Assembly: GCA_017507805.1 (NCBI GenBank)
Contig: JAFWAC010000029.1
Span: 1-64,000 of the forward strand
Length of the DNA: 64,000 nucleotides
From: Clostridia bacterium
GTDB taxonomy: Bacteria; Bacillota; Clostridia; Oscillospirales; Acutalibacteraceae
Direction: 5' to 3'
The translations under genes were made by a program, and so were the position numbers. The notes beneath the pieces are model-generated. The model made no database searches, was not told the origin of the DNA, and saw nothing but the letters and a program-made list of their open reading frames with translations. Shown here piece by piece: positions 25,647-34,419 of this stretch (the stretch's first letter is position 1; the number at the start of each line of letters is the position of its first letter).

Positions 25647-26836
25647 TAAAGCTTAGCTCCTTTAGAGCCCTTTGTTCCGAAGGATACACCCGATAAAATA
25701 TTTGTATCAATAGTATAGGTGATATTTTCGCGGTTTCTTTGTCTGCGGAAGGCAAGCTCTATCAAACGGTCGCAAAGCTCACGGTAGGGCGTGCCGGTGG
25801 CTTCCCAAAGATAGAAAGCAAGGGAGCCGGGAATAGTGTTGATTTCGTTGGCATAAACCGTGTCGGTTTCGGTGTCGATTATAAAATCAATCCGCACAAC
25901 ACCGCAAGCACCCAAGGCTTTGAAAATATCACAGGCAAGCTTTCTTATTTCCTCGGATTTTTCCTCGGTTAAATCGGCAGGGATTTTTCTGCCTAACGAA
26001 GCCATACCCTTGCTTTGACCGCCCTTGGAGTTGCCCAAATATTTATCCTCGTAAGAAAGAATATCATCATTCATAAAGGGTTCCTCGCAAACCGAGGCAA
26101 TGCAGGAATCGGCATCGCCCAATACAGAGCAGTTGATTTCTCTGATTGCGGTTACGGCGTGCTCAACCAAAATTTTATCTGCAAAGGATAATGCCAGCAT
26201 TATGGCGTCATCAAGCTCATTCTCGGTTTTAACCTTGGTTATACCCACGCTTGAGCCTAAGTTTACCGGCTTTACAATTAAAGGGAAGCCGATTTTTTGA
26301 ATGATTTTTTCGGTCACAGCCTGCTTATCGGAAACATATTCCCTTGCGCGGAAGCAGACACAATCAAGCACAGGAAGCCCTGCGCCCTTTAAAACATCCT
26401 TGAACATTGCCTTTTCCATTCCCACAGCAGAGGAGATTATATCACAGCCGACATAGGGCAGCCCAAGATACTCAAAAAAGCCCTGAATAGTGCCGTCCTC
26501 ACAGTTTGTACCGTGAACAACGGGGAATGCCACATCGATTTTAACGCTTTTTTTCTTTGAAAACAGACCACTGTTTTCGTGTTTCATAATAACACTGCCG
26601 TTTTCTCTTGTGAAATTCACCTTACTGCATTTTTTGAGTAATTCGGGGAGATTGCGGTATTCCTCAATGGTAAAAAGACAGTCCCCGGTATACATTTCAC
26701 CGTCTTTTGTGACATATACAGGGGTAATATCATATTTTGAACGGTCAATAGCCGCCATAGCCTGAACGGCAGATATTATCGAAACCTCGTGTTCAACCGA
26801 ACGGCAACCGTAAAAAACTGCAACATTAGTTTTCAT
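25646..26836 (-). CDS. ddl: D-alanine--D-alanine ligase
   Basis: 396 residues. ATP-grasp enzyme that makes the D-Ala-D-Ala dipeptide for peptidoglycan. Signatures: GCRSVEHEVSIISA near the N-terminus, HGTNCEDGTIQG, ATP-binding IVKPVNLGSSVGI, an omega loop YEDKYL and the Mg site NEINTIPGS. HGTNCEDG has Cys where many Ddl enzymes have Gly. The tyrosine in the omega loop fits D-Ala rather than D-Lac specificity, as far as can be judged by eye. The C-terminus carries about 20 extra residues. It lies 9 bases after murF, whose product uses the dipeptide it makes. Confidence 0.93.
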   Translation of the reverse strand: MKTNVAVFYGCRSVEHEVSIISAVQAMAAIDRSKYDITPVYVTKDGEMYTGDCLFTIEEYRNLPELLKKCSKVNFTRENGSVIMKHENSGLFSKKKSVKIDVAFPVVHGTNCEDGTIQGFFEYLGLPYVGCDIISSAVGMEKAMFKDVLKGAGLPVLDCVCFRAREYVSDKQAVTEKIIQKIGFPLIVKPVNLGSSVGITKVKTENELDDAIMLALSFADKILVEHAVTAIREINCSVLGDADSCIASVCEEPFMNDDILSYEDKYLGNSKGGQSKGMASLGRKIPADLTEEKSEEIRKLACDIFKALGACGVVRIDFIIDTETDTVYANEINTIPGSLAFYLWEATGTPYRELCDRLIELAFRRQRNRENITYTIDTNILSGVSFGTKGSKGAKL

Positions 26837-26845
26837 GTTATCACC

Positions 26846-28411
26846 TTAATTCAAATAGTTATCGGGCAGGTCGTTTTCAATTAACAACACTGTATTGCTG
26901 TCGGCAAAGCGGGAGTAAATTTCCATTGCCTCTTTAAAGCTTTGTGCAACAAACATTTTTGATTTATCAAATTCGGTGGTGTTGACAGCATCCACCATTG
27001 GTTTTGAGCGATTTAACCCTACAAAGATTATTATATCACACTTAGCCGCCGTTTCAAGACCTAAACGGAAATTGCAGTCATATTCCCTTTCACCAAGCTC
27101 GATAAGACCGGGTGTGATAATAACCTTTTGCATACCCTCAAACGAGCCTAATACCCTGACAGCCTCAATACAACCCTCGGGGTTGGCATTATAGGCATCG
27201 TCAATCATAAGAGAGCCTGCTATGCAGGGCTTTAATTCCAAGCGGTGCTCGGTGGGCTTCAGTGAAGCCACCGCGTAGCGGATTTCCTCCGCAGATACAC
27301 CAAGCTCATAGGCAAGACCTGCGGCACCTGTAATGTTTATTATGCTGTGAAGCCCCAAAAGACGGGATGTGAGCTTCACGCTTTGTTCACCTAAAAGGAT
27401 TTCAAATTCCGAGCCGTTTCTGCCGTAGGAGATGTTTTGAGCCTTGTATTTGAAGGTGGTATCGGTGCCGTAAATCGTGTAGTTATCATTTAGGCGGCTG
27501 ATAAGCTCAGCGCTGTCACCGTTTACGAAAACCGAGCCCTGCTTTTTATCCACAGCATCCGCCAACTCGAATTTGGTTTTAAAAACATTATCTACCGATT
27601 TAAAGGTTTCAAGGTGCTGTGCGCCTACCGAGGTGATAAGACCGTAATCGGGCTTCACAATATCGCATATTTCCTTAATATCACCGAGGTTTTTGGCGCC
27701 CATTTCACAGACGAAAACCTGTGTTTGGGGTTGCAGCTTTTCGCGGACTGTGCGAACAACACCCATCGTAGTGTTAAAGCTTTGAGGGGTGCAGACCACA
27801 TTATATTTTTCACTTAAAATCCTTGTGAGAATAAATTTTGTGGTAGTTTTACCATAGCTACCCGTAATGCCGATAACCTTAAGTGAACTGTGATTTTTTA
27901 AGATACGCTTGGCATCGTTTATAAAATAGCGCGAGAAAAGCTTTTCAATCGGCAATGTCAAGCCCCAACAAATATAGGTCGTGACAGGGCTTAAAAGCGC
28001 TACAAAGAAAAGTATTACGGCGCAAAGCTTTGAAAGCATTTGGTTTTCAAGTAATGAAAAGAGTAAAATAAGTGCCGTATAAATCAAAACAGCAGAGCCG
28101 AAAAGCCTTTTAATTCTGCCGGTGAAAACCAATTTTTTAATAGACTTTTTTTGGATTTTTACAGCCCGAATTATATTGATTATTGCAGTAACGGCTAAAA
28201 ATGCAGCTTGAAGCCAAAACAGTTCGAAATAAAACAGCACCGAGGAAATCAAATATGCGGCTACCGCCAATGTTGGAATATTCGACATCAGCCAGGAGGA
28301 ATATCTTGACGGGAAATAGGAATTTTGCTGTAGCATTTGAAGCTGACGGGTTAGTGAAAACAAACCTGAAACCGCGGCAAGTATCAAAGAAGCCAATAAA
28401 AAGAAATTCAC
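26846..28411 (-). CDS. murF: MurF-like ligase with N-terminal membrane domain
   Basis: 521 residues. The first ~150 contain about five hydrophobic segments (1-20, 43-62, 65-85, 103-121, 127-150), then a Mur ligase: P-loop GITGSYGKTTTK (181-192), SVGAQHLETF with the Mg histidine, and DDAYNANPEG, characteristic of MurF. It adds D-Ala-D-Ala to UDP-MurNAc-tripeptide. Standard MurF is cytosolic and ~450 residues. The membrane segment replaces the usual N-terminal UDP-binding domain, so its exact substrate (UDP-linked or lipid-linked) is open. Its place directly before ddl supports the peptidoglycan role. Confidence 0.8.
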   Translation of the reverse strand: MNFFLLASLILAAVSGLFSLTRQLQMLQQNSYFPSRYSSWLMSNIPTLAVAAYLISSVLFYFELFWLQAAFLAVTAIINIIRAVKIQKKSIKKLVFTGRIKRLFGSAVLIYTALILLFSLLENQMLSKLCAVILFFVALLSPVTTYICWGLTLPIEKLFSRYFINDAKRILKNHSSLKVIGITGSYGKTTTKFILTRILSEKYNVVCTPQSFNTTMGVVRTVREKLQPQTQVFVCEMGAKNLGDIKEICDIVKPDYGLITSVGAQHLETFKSVDNVFKTKFELADAVDKKQGSVFVNGDSAELISRLNDNYTIYGTDTTFKYKAQNISYGRNGSEFEILLGEQSVKLTSRLLGLHSIINITGAAGLAYELGVSAEEIRYAVASLKPTEHRLELKPCIAGSLMIDDAYNANPEGCIEAVRVLGSFEGMQKVIITPGLIELGEREYDCNFRLGLETAAKCDIIIFVGLNRSKPMVDAVNTTEFDKSKMFVAQSFKEAMEIYSRFADSNTVLLIENDLPDNYLN

Positions 28412-28422
28412 GGTAACACCTC

Positions 28423-29181
28423 TTATTTAATAAAGCTTTGAAGTATTTTGTGTGCCTGATAGGGCTTTTCACAGAAGGAATAGTGCCCTGTGCCCTCTAA
28501 GACACAAAGTCCTGCATCGGGGATAAGACCTTCAATTATTTTTGCATCCGAAAGGGGAGTGGCGGTGTCCTTATCACCCCATATAAGCAGGGTGGGACAG
28601 CTAATATTATGAATTATATCTCTAAGGTCGGTATTAACAAGTGAAACAAGGGTTTTGCGCAAAACCTCAGGCGCGGCATTATAATCGGCAGAGCCGTAGT
28701 GTCGGCGCGCCTTATCCAAAAGACCTTGGCTGTGATTTTTTATGATGGGTAAGCTAAGCACGCCCTTTATTGCCTTAAAGCTCTTAGCCCTTAATTTTTG
28801 CTTTGCGGATTTTTTCGGTATAAGCCCTGCAGAGTCAAGCAAAACAATTTTAGGCGGATTAACAAGCCTTTCCGCCGCCATTTTTAAAATAACTCTGCCT
28901 CCGTGGGAATGACCGATCATTATAGGATTTTCAAGTCCTATCTCGCTTATGAATTTTAAAACGAAGTCGCAGTAATCCTCAAGGCGCCAAGGCTCCTTCA
29001 TGGTATCGGTTTTTCCGCAACCGGGGAAATTCACAGCCACCAGACGGCAACGGTCGCTAAGGGCGGCAATAACTCCTTTGTAAACATCAAAGGAGGAGCC
29101 CCAGCCGTGAAGCAGTAACACCGGTATGCCGATGCCTGTATCGGAGTATTCGGTATTAATACCGTTAATATTTATGAACAT
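28423..29181 (-). CDS. Alpha/beta-fold hydrolase
   Basis: 252 residues, cytosolic. The oxyanion region LLLHGWGSS, nucleophile elbow GHSHGG with the catalytic serine, an acid in LIWGDKDTATP and the final histidine in GTGHYSF define the triad. The substrate is unknown. It heads a - strand operon with murF, ddl and the CDF gene, 11 bases before murF. An esterase or amidase acting on envelope precursors is possible but only guilt by association. Confidence 0.85.
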   Translation of the reverse strand: MFININGINTEYSDTGIGIPVLLLHGWGSSFDVYKGVIAALSDRCRLVAVNFPGCGKTDTMKEPWRLEDYCDFVLKFISEIGLENPIMIGHSHGGRVILKMAAERLVNPPKIVLLDSAGLIPKKSAKQKLRAKSFKAIKGVLSLPIIKNHSQGLLDKARRHYGSADYNAAPEVLRKTLVSLVNTDLRDIIHNISCPTLLIWGDKDTATPLSDAKIIEGLIPDAGLCVLEGTGHYSFCEKPYQAHKILQSFIK

Positions 29182-29212
29182 CGATTTTCACCCTAAAAGC
29201 ATATTCATATAC

Positions 29213-29221
29213 ATTATAACA
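29213..29221 (-). promoter_or_regulatory. Extended -10 promoter for the hydrolase-murF-ddl-CDF operon
   Basis: On the - strand TGTTATAAT (TGnTATAAT), 32 bases before the hydrolase ATG. The -35 region (TTCTTT) is poor, as is usual for extended -10 promoters. Confidence 0.55.
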
Positions 29222-29289
29222 GAGTTTGCACAAAAAAAGAAGTATTTTTTGCCTGTAAAGGAAAAATATTATTAATATTTCTTTCAAAA

Positions 29290-29324
29290 CAAAAAAGCAG
29301 GCATCCTTTAAATTAAGGATGCCT
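29290..29324 (-). terminator. Intrinsic terminator after gpmI
   Basis: AGGCATCCTT/AAGGATGCCT stem (29299-29324), followed on the - strand by GCTTTTTT. It lies just past the gpmI stop. Confidence 0.85.
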
Positions 29325-29331
29325 ATACATA

Positions 29332-30864
29332 TTACTCAATAATCGGGGTTCCGTCCATTTCTGCCGGTTGTTCCAAGCCTAACAGCTTGATGATTGTGGG
29401 AGAAATATCGCAAAGCTTGCCGCCCTCGCGCAAAGAACAGTCCTTACCTATTACCGCAAAGGGAACAGGATTGGTTGTGTGCGCGGTAAAGGGAGAACCG
29501 TCAGTGTCAATCATACGGTCGGCATTACCATGGTCGGCAGTGAGAAGCATCACACCGCCCATTTTAAGGGTAGCATCAAGCGTTCTGCCAACGCAGGTAT
29601 CAACCGTTTCAACAGCCTTTACAGCCGCTTCGAATATACCTGTATGACCTACCATATCGCAGTTTGCAAAATTCAGGATAACAACATCATATTTTCCGCT
29701 TTCAATAGCTTCGCATACCTTGTCACAAACCTCAACGGCACTCATTTCGGGCTGTAAATCATAGGTTGCAACCTTTGGTGAGTTGACAAGAATTCTGTCC
29801 TCGCCTTCAAACATAACCTCTCTGCCGCCGTTAAAGAAGAAGGTAACATGGGCATATTTCTCGGTTTCGGCAATTCTTAGCTGTGTCATATTGTTTTTTG
29901 CAAGATACTCACCCAATGTGTTTTCAAGGGTCTGAGGCTTGAAAGCAATCTCAACATTAGGCATTGAGGCATCATACTGTGTCATACAAACATAGTAAAC
30001 CTTTTGTCTGCCGCCGCGGCGGGTAAAGCCTGCAAAATCATCGTCAACAAAGGTGCGGGTAATTTCTCTTGCGCGGTCGGGGCGGAAGTTAAAGAAAATA
30101 ACACTGTCGTTTGTCTTGATGCGCTCGGTATCAGCGATAACGGTGGGCAGAACAAACTCATCGGTAATATGCTTGCCTTCCTCGTCTATTTGAGTGTAAG
30201 ACTCCCTGACTGCGGCGGCGGCATCGGTTGCCTGCACACCCTCACCGTAAACAAGTGCGGCATAAGCCTTGCCAACGCGCTCCCAGCGGTTGTCACGGTC
30301 CATACCGTAAAATCTGCCCATAACGGTTGCAAGCTTTCCGCAACCGATTTCTAAAAGCTTTGCATTTAAAGCATCAATAAAATCTGCCGCGCTTGAGGGG
30401 GGGACATCGCGTCCGTCAAGCAAAGCGTGGATATAAACCTTTTCAAGACCGTTTCTCTTTGCAAGCTCTACCAAAGCGTACAAATGCTCAATATGACTGT
30501 GAACACCGCCGTCAGAAAGCAGACCTAAGAGATGCAAGGCACTGTCGTTCTTTTTGCAGTTTTCCACAGCATTCAAAAATGCGGTGTTGTTGAAAAAATC
30601 ACCGTCAGAAATTGATTTGGTAATGCGGGTAAGCTCCTGATAAACAATTCTGCCTGCACCGATATTGGTGTGACCGACCTCACTGTTACCCATTTGTCCG
30701 TCCGGCAGACCGACATCCATTCCCGAAGCGCCAATCTGTGTGGTGGGACATTCTTTGAAAATCTTATCCAAACGGGGAGTAGCCGCCGCTTCAATTGCAT
30801 TGACTGCCTTTTCATCGTTGAAGCCGAAGCCGTCCATAATAGTTAAAACTATGGGTTTTTTCAT
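29332..30864 (-). CDS. gpmI: 2,3-bisphosphoglycerate-independent phosphoglycerate mutase
   Basis: 510 residues. Interconverts 3- and 2-phosphoglycerate with two manganese ions. D11 (MDGFG) and the phosphoserine S61 in QMGNSEVGH bind metal at the N-terminus. DGRDVPP, FNFRPDRARE and the C-terminal TADHGNAD, with AHTTNPVPF, complete the alkaline-phosphatase-type active site. It is last in the pgk-tpiA-gpmI operon; enolase is not in the window. Confidence 0.96.
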   Translation of the reverse strand: MKKPIVLTIMDGFGFNDEKAVNAIEAAATPRLDKIFKECPTTQIGASGMDVGLPDGQMGNSEVGHTNIGAGRIVYQELTRITKSISDGDFFNNTAFLNAVENCKKNDSALHLLGLLSDGGVHSHIEHLYALVELAKRNGLEKVYIHALLDGRDVPPSSAADFIDALNAKLLEIGCGKLATVMGRFYGMDRDNRWERVGKAYAALVYGEGVQATDAAAAVRESYTQIDEEGKHITDEFVLPTVIADTERIKTNDSVIFFNFRPDRAREITRTFVDDDFAGFTRRGGRQKVYYVCMTQYDASMPNVEIAFKPQTLENTLGEYLAKNNMTQLRIAETEKYAHVTFFFNGGREVMFEGEDRILVNSPKVATYDLQPEMSAVEVCDKVCEAIESGKYDVVILNFANCDMVGHTGIFEAAVKAVETVDTCVGRTLDATLKMGGVMLLTADHGNADRMIDTDGSPFTAHTTNPVPFAVIGKDCSLREGGKLCDISPTIIKLLGLEQPAEMDGTPIIE

Positions 30865-30888
30865 TTTGTTTTCTCCTGTATATCAATG

Positions 30889-30914
30889 TAGGGGCGAACC
30901 TATGTGTTCGCCCC
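30889..30914. repeat. Short palindromic repeat between tpiA and gpmI
   Basis: GGGGCGAAC..GTTCGCCCC with an 8-base centre. The TAGGGGCGAAC/GTTCGCCCC form resembles widespread dispersed palindromes in bacterial genomes. It may act as a transcript-stabilising or attenuating hairpin inside the glycolytic operon. Confidence 0.6.
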
Positions 30915-30924
30915 ACAAATTTAA

Positions 30925-31692
30925 TTATTTAGAAGCAGCTTTAACGATTACTGCAAAATCCTCTGCCTTAAGTGAAGCACCGCCGATAAGACCGCCGTCA
31001 ACATTAACCTTGGCAACCAATTCGTCAGCATTCTTTGCGTTCATAGAACCGCCGTACTGAATGGTAACGGTTTCGGCAACCTCAGCGCCGTAAGCTTCGG
31101 CAATAGCGGCACGAACATAGCCGTTACCCTCGTCAGCCTGCTCAGCAGTAGCAGTAACACCTGTGCCGATTGCCCATACAGGCTCGTAAGCGATTATAAT
31201 ATTCTTAAGCTCCTCAGCAGAAACATTTGTGAGAGCCATCTTTGTCTGATATTTAAGCAATGTCTCGGTGTAGCCTAATTCTCTCTGCTCCAAGGTTTCT
31301 CCAACACAAACGATAGCGGTGAGACCTGCCTTGACAGCTGCCAGGGTGCGGAGATTAACAGTCTGGTCGGTTTCGCCGAAGTACTGTCTTCTTTCGCTGT
31401 GACCGATAACAACATATTTAACACCGGATTCAACCAGCATCTGTGCGGAAATCTCGCCGGTGTAAGCTCCGGAATCCTTAAAGTGAACATTTTCAGCACC
31501 GATTTCTATGTTTGAACCTTCTGCTGCAGCCACTGCTGCGGGAATGTCAATAAAGGGAACACAAAGAACAACCTTGCAGTCAGCACCTGCAACCAAGGGC
31601 TTCATTTCATTGATGAGTGCGGTTGTCTCAGCGGGGGTTTTATTCATTTTCCAATTGCCGGCAATAACAGCGGCACGAGTTTGCTTATTCAT
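30925..31692 (-). CDS. tpiA: Triosephosphate isomerase
   Basis: 255 residues, standard TIM barrel. Interconverts dihydroxyacetone phosphate and glyceraldehyde 3-phosphate. Catalytic lysine in GNWKMNKT, histidine in IGHSERR, glutamate in AYEPVWAIGTG, and the phosphate-binding loop GGSMNAKN near the C-terminus. Middle gene of the pgk-tpiA-gpmI operon. Confidence 0.97.
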   Translation of the reverse strand: MNKQTRAAVIAGNWKMNKTPAETTALINEMKPLVAGADCKVVLCVPFIDIPAAVAAAEGSNIEIGAENVHFKDSGAYTGEISAQMLVESGVKYVVIGHSERRQYFGETDQTVNLRTLAAVKAGLTAIVCVGETLEQRELGYTETLLKYQTKMALTNVSAEELKNIIIAYEPVWAIGTGVTATAEQADEGNGYVRAAIAEAYGAEVAETVTIQYGGSMNAKNADELVAKVNVDGGLIGGASLKAEDFAVIVKAASK

Positions 31693-31752
31693 TTTTTAAT
31701 CTCCTTAATTTTGTATGGGCCGATGCATTCATCAACCCATATATTATTTTAA

Positions 31753-32964
31753 TTATTTATCGTTGAGAGCTGCGATACCGGGAAGCTCTTTACCCTCAAG
31801 GAATTCAAGGGAAGCGCCGCCGCCGGTAGAAATGTGTGTCATCTTATCACCGTAGCCCATGGTGTTTACTGCAGCCGCAGAGTCACCGCCGCCGATAACG
31901 GTAACAGCATCGGTGTCAGCAAGGCTCTGTGCCACTGCCATTGTGCCCTTTGCAAGTGTGGGATTTTCAAACACGCCCATAGGACCGTTCCAAACAACGG
32001 TTTTAGCATTCTTAACCTCATTTGCATAAAGCTCAGCGGTTTTTGTGCCGATATCAAGGCTCATATAGTCTGCAGGGATTTTATCTGCGTCAACAACCTC
32101 AACCTCAACAGGGGCATCGATGGGGTCGGGGAAATCCTTAACGATTGTGCAATCGATGGGGAGGAGGATTTTAACACCCTTTTCCTCAGCCTTTGCCATC
32201 ATATCGCGGCAGTAATCAATCTTGGTTTCATCTATAAGAGAGGTACCAACGCCATAGCCCTTAGCGGCAAGGAAGGTGTAGGACATACCGCCGCCGATGA
32301 TAAGGGTATCAGCCTTGGTAAGCAGATTTTCAATAACGGGAAGCTTGCTGTCAACCTTAGCGCCGCCTAGGATACAAACGAAAGGACGAACGGGAGTTTC
32401 AACTGCATTACCCAAATATTTAAGCTCTTTACCGATAAGATAACCGGCAACAGCCTCTTTAACATAGGAAACAACACCAACTGTGGAGCAGTGTGCTCTG
32501 TGTGCTGTACCGAAAGCATCGTTTACAAAAATGTCAGCCAAGGAGCCAAGCTCTGCAGAGAAGGCTTCACCGTTTTTGGTTTCCTCAGCGCGGTAACGGG
32601 TGTTTTCCAAAAGAACAACATCGCCGTCCTTCATAGCGGCAACGGCGGCCTTTGCATTTTCACCAACAACATTGTCATCAGCAGCGAAAACTACCTCTTG
32701 ACCTAATTTTTCGGAAAGTGACTTTGCAACGGGAGCCAAGGAAAGCTCGGGCTTGGGCTCGCCCTTCGGTTTACCTAAGTGTGAGCAAAGGATAACCTTG
32801 CCGCCGTCAGCAATGAGCTTCTTGATTGTGGGGAGAGCTGCATTGATACGGTTTTCGTCTGTGATAACACCGTTTTTAAGCGGAACATTAAAGTCACAGC
32901 GAACAAGCACCTTTTGACCTTTTACATTAATGTCGTCAACTGTTTTTTTGTTGAGAGCGTTCAT
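31753..32964 (-). CDS. pgk: Phosphoglycerate kinase
   Basis: 403 residues from ATG 32964 ([11 protein letters not shown]), with AAAGGATG upstream. An earlier in-frame start at 32988 lacks a ribosome site. Transfers phosphate from 1,3-bisphosphoglycerate to ADP. Signatures: [39 protein letters not shown], the nucleotide loop GPMGVFE and the C-terminal GGGDSAAAV and STGGGASLE. First gene of the glycolytic operon, under its own promoter. No gap gene precedes it; trmL lies upstream instead. Confidence 0.97.
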   Translation of the reverse strand: MNALNKKTVDDINVKGQKVLVRCDFNVPLKNGVITDENRINAALPTIKKLIADGGKVILCSHLGKPKGEPKPELSLAPVAKSLSEKLGQEVVFAADDNVVGENAKAAVAAMKDGDVVLLENTRYRAEETKNGEAFSAELGSLADIFVNDAFGTAHRAHCSTVGVVSYVKEAVAGYLIGKELKYLGNAVETPVRPFVCILGGAKVDSKLPVIENLLTKADTLIIGGGMSYTFLAAKGYGVGTSLIDETKIDYCRDMMAKAEEKGVKILLPIDCTIVKDFPDPIDAPVEVEVVDADKIPADYMSLDIGTKTAELYANEVKNAKTVVWNGPMGVFENPTLAKGTMAVAQSLADTDAVTVIGGGDSAAAVNTMGYGDKMTHISTGGGASLEFLEGKELPGIAALNDK

Positions 32965-33010
32965 CTGAATACATCCTTTCAAAAACATTGTTAAAAATTT
33001 ACCACTATTT

Positions 33011-33038
33011 ATTTTACCACATTTTACAGCTTTTTCAA
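33011..33038 (-). promoter_or_regulatory. Promoter for pgk-tpiA-gpmI
   Basis: On the - strand TTGAAA, a 16-base spacer and TAAAAT, about 47 bases before the pgk start. Confidence 0.6.
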
Positions 33039-33066
33039 TATAAATTTTATGTTTTAACCGTAAAAT

Positions 33067-33570
33067 TTAATATGCGCTGTCCCAGGTATAATTATGCAAC
33101 TGTCCGAAATTTTGAAGCCGGGGATAATCCCACTGCCGCAAAGCCTCATAAACAGCAATTGCAACAGAGTTTGAAAGGTTAAGACTTCTGATTTCGCCCT
33201 GCATGGGAATTCTTACACAGCGGTCGGGATTTTTGAGCAGTAATTCCTCAGGCAAGCCCTTTGTTTCCTTGCCGAAAAGCAGATAACAGTTATCGGGGTA
33301 GGAAATATCAGAATGGACATGCTGTGCCTTTGTGGTGTAAAAGAAGAATTCACCGCTGTTTTTTTCGAAAAACTCGTCAATATCCTTGTAGTAGGTTATG
33401 TCAAGATAATGCCAATAATCAAGCCCTGCGCGCTTGAGCTTTTTATCGTCCACAGTAAAGCCCATAGGTCCCACAAGATGAAGCCTTGCTCCTGTGGCGG
33501 CACAGGTTCTTGCTACATTTCCCGTGTTTTGCGGTATTTCGGGTTCTACCATAACTATATTAATCTGCAT
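33067..33570 (-). CDS. trmL: tRNA (cytidine(34)-2'-O)-methyltransferase
   Basis: 167 residues, a minimal SPOUT-fold enzyme that methylates the wobble nucleotide of tRNA-Leu isoacceptors using SAM. Motifs: VEPEIPQNTGNVARTC at the N-terminus, LLFGKETKGLP, and the knotted IPMQGEIRSLNLSNSVAIAVYEALRQ. Short length and motif order match TrmL rather than TrmH. Lies upstream of pgk on the same strand. Confidence 0.93.
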   Translation of the reverse strand: MQINIVMVEPEIPQNTGNVARTCAATGARLHLVGPMGFTVDDKKLKRAGLDYWHYLDITYYKDIDEFFEKNSGEFFFYTTKAQHVHSDISYPDNCYLLFGKETKGLPEELLLKNPDRCVRIPMQGEIRSLNLSNSVAIAVYEALRQWDYPRLQNFGQLHNYTWDSAY

Positions 33571-33628
33571 TCTATCATCGCCTGTTTTTAAAAATATCTT
33601 TATAACAATTATAATTAATAAAAAACAC

Positions 33629-33657
33629 TTGTCAAGTAAAGCTTTAAGAGGTATAAT
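33629..33657 (+). promoter_or_regulatory. Sigma-A type promoter for the membrane protein at 33695
   Basis: TTGTCA (33629-33634), a 17-base spacer and TATAAT (33652-33657), 37 bases before the ATG. Divergent from trmL. Confidence 0.8.
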
Positions 33658-33694
33658 AAATTCATTACATAGAATTTCTGTTCTGAGGTGTGTT

Positions 33695-34351
33695 ATGAAA
33701 AAATATTACGGTGTTTTGCTCCGTGTAAGGGAGCTTGAGCAGAAAAACGGTGTCTCCTATGCCAAACCGGACGGCAGGCTTTACAAGGCGCTCAGGTTTT
33801 TATATTCGGCGGCAGGTGCATATACCTTTGTTATTAACCTTTTCTTTGTTTTGGGACTTTTGTTGGTTTATTCCGGAACGGATAATATGACCAAGGTTAA
33901 AGCCTCCATAATAACAGCAAGTGCTTGCACGGGTGTAATGATAATAGGATATGTTTTGAATTGTCTCAGGCTTTATCTTGCGGGCGGAATTACAAGTGTT
34001 ATACCCATTGTGCTGTTGCTTCCATTCTTTGGAAACATTTTGCAGGATGATTTCGGTTTCCTTGGTTTCAAGACTTCCTATTATTGGAGGCATTTTATTC
34101 CGCTTGTGCTTATGATTTTTTTTATGGTCTGGCTGACAGTAATTGCGGTAAGGGCTAATATCAAGACCGACAGACTGTATAAGCGTGTTACCGAAAATCT
34201 TTATAATATGTATAGTATATCTGACGATATGCATTCAGAGCTTACAGATGAACAGTGGGAGGAATTTTTAATTTCCTATAATCCGGCGGATTATAAAAAT
34301 CCTAAAAAAACCAAAAAGGTGCAGGCAATTTCTGAAGAACAGGCACCGTGA
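33695..34351 (+). CDS. Polytopic membrane protein, unknown function
   Basis: 218 residues. ATG 33695 (MKKYYGVLL) follows GAGGTG. The open frame extends upstream across the promoter and the trmL 5' end, so the longer form is rejected. About four hydrophobic helices (roughly residues 38-60, 68-90, 95-115 and 132-155), then a polar C-terminal cytoplasmic tail (ELTDEQWEEFLISYNP...). No family is recognised. It is a single-gene unit between its own promoter and a terminator. Confidence 0.65.
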   Translation: MKKYYGVLLRVRELEQKNGVSYAKPDGRLYKALRFLYSAAGAYTFVINLFFVLGLLLVYSGTDNMTKVKASIITASACTGVMIIGYVLNCLRLYLAGGITSVIPIVLLLPFFGNILQDDFGFLGFKTSYYWRHFIPLVLMIFFMVWLTVIAVRANIKTDRLYKRVTENLYNMYSISDDMHSELTDEQWEEFLISYNPADYKNPKKTKKVQAISEEQAP

Positions 34352-34370
34352 AAAAGTGGAGGCTGAAAAT

Positions 34371-34410
34371 AAACCTCGTTAAAGTATCAAAGGCTTTAAC
34401 GAGGTTTTTA
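34371..34410. terminator. Terminator between the membrane protein and the tyrosine kinase gene
   Basis: AAACCTCGTTAAAG (34371-34384) pairs with CTTTAACGAGGTTT (34394-34407), followed by TT. It sits between converging genes. Confidence 0.85.
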
Positions 34411-34419
34411 AATTGCTGT

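Noticed and set aside
25646..26836. VanA/VanC-type ligase (glycopeptide resistance) instead of ddl
   Set aside because: No vanH/vanX/vanT or regulator nearby, the omega loop carries tyrosine, and the gene sits beside murF, so a housekeeping Ddl is more likely.
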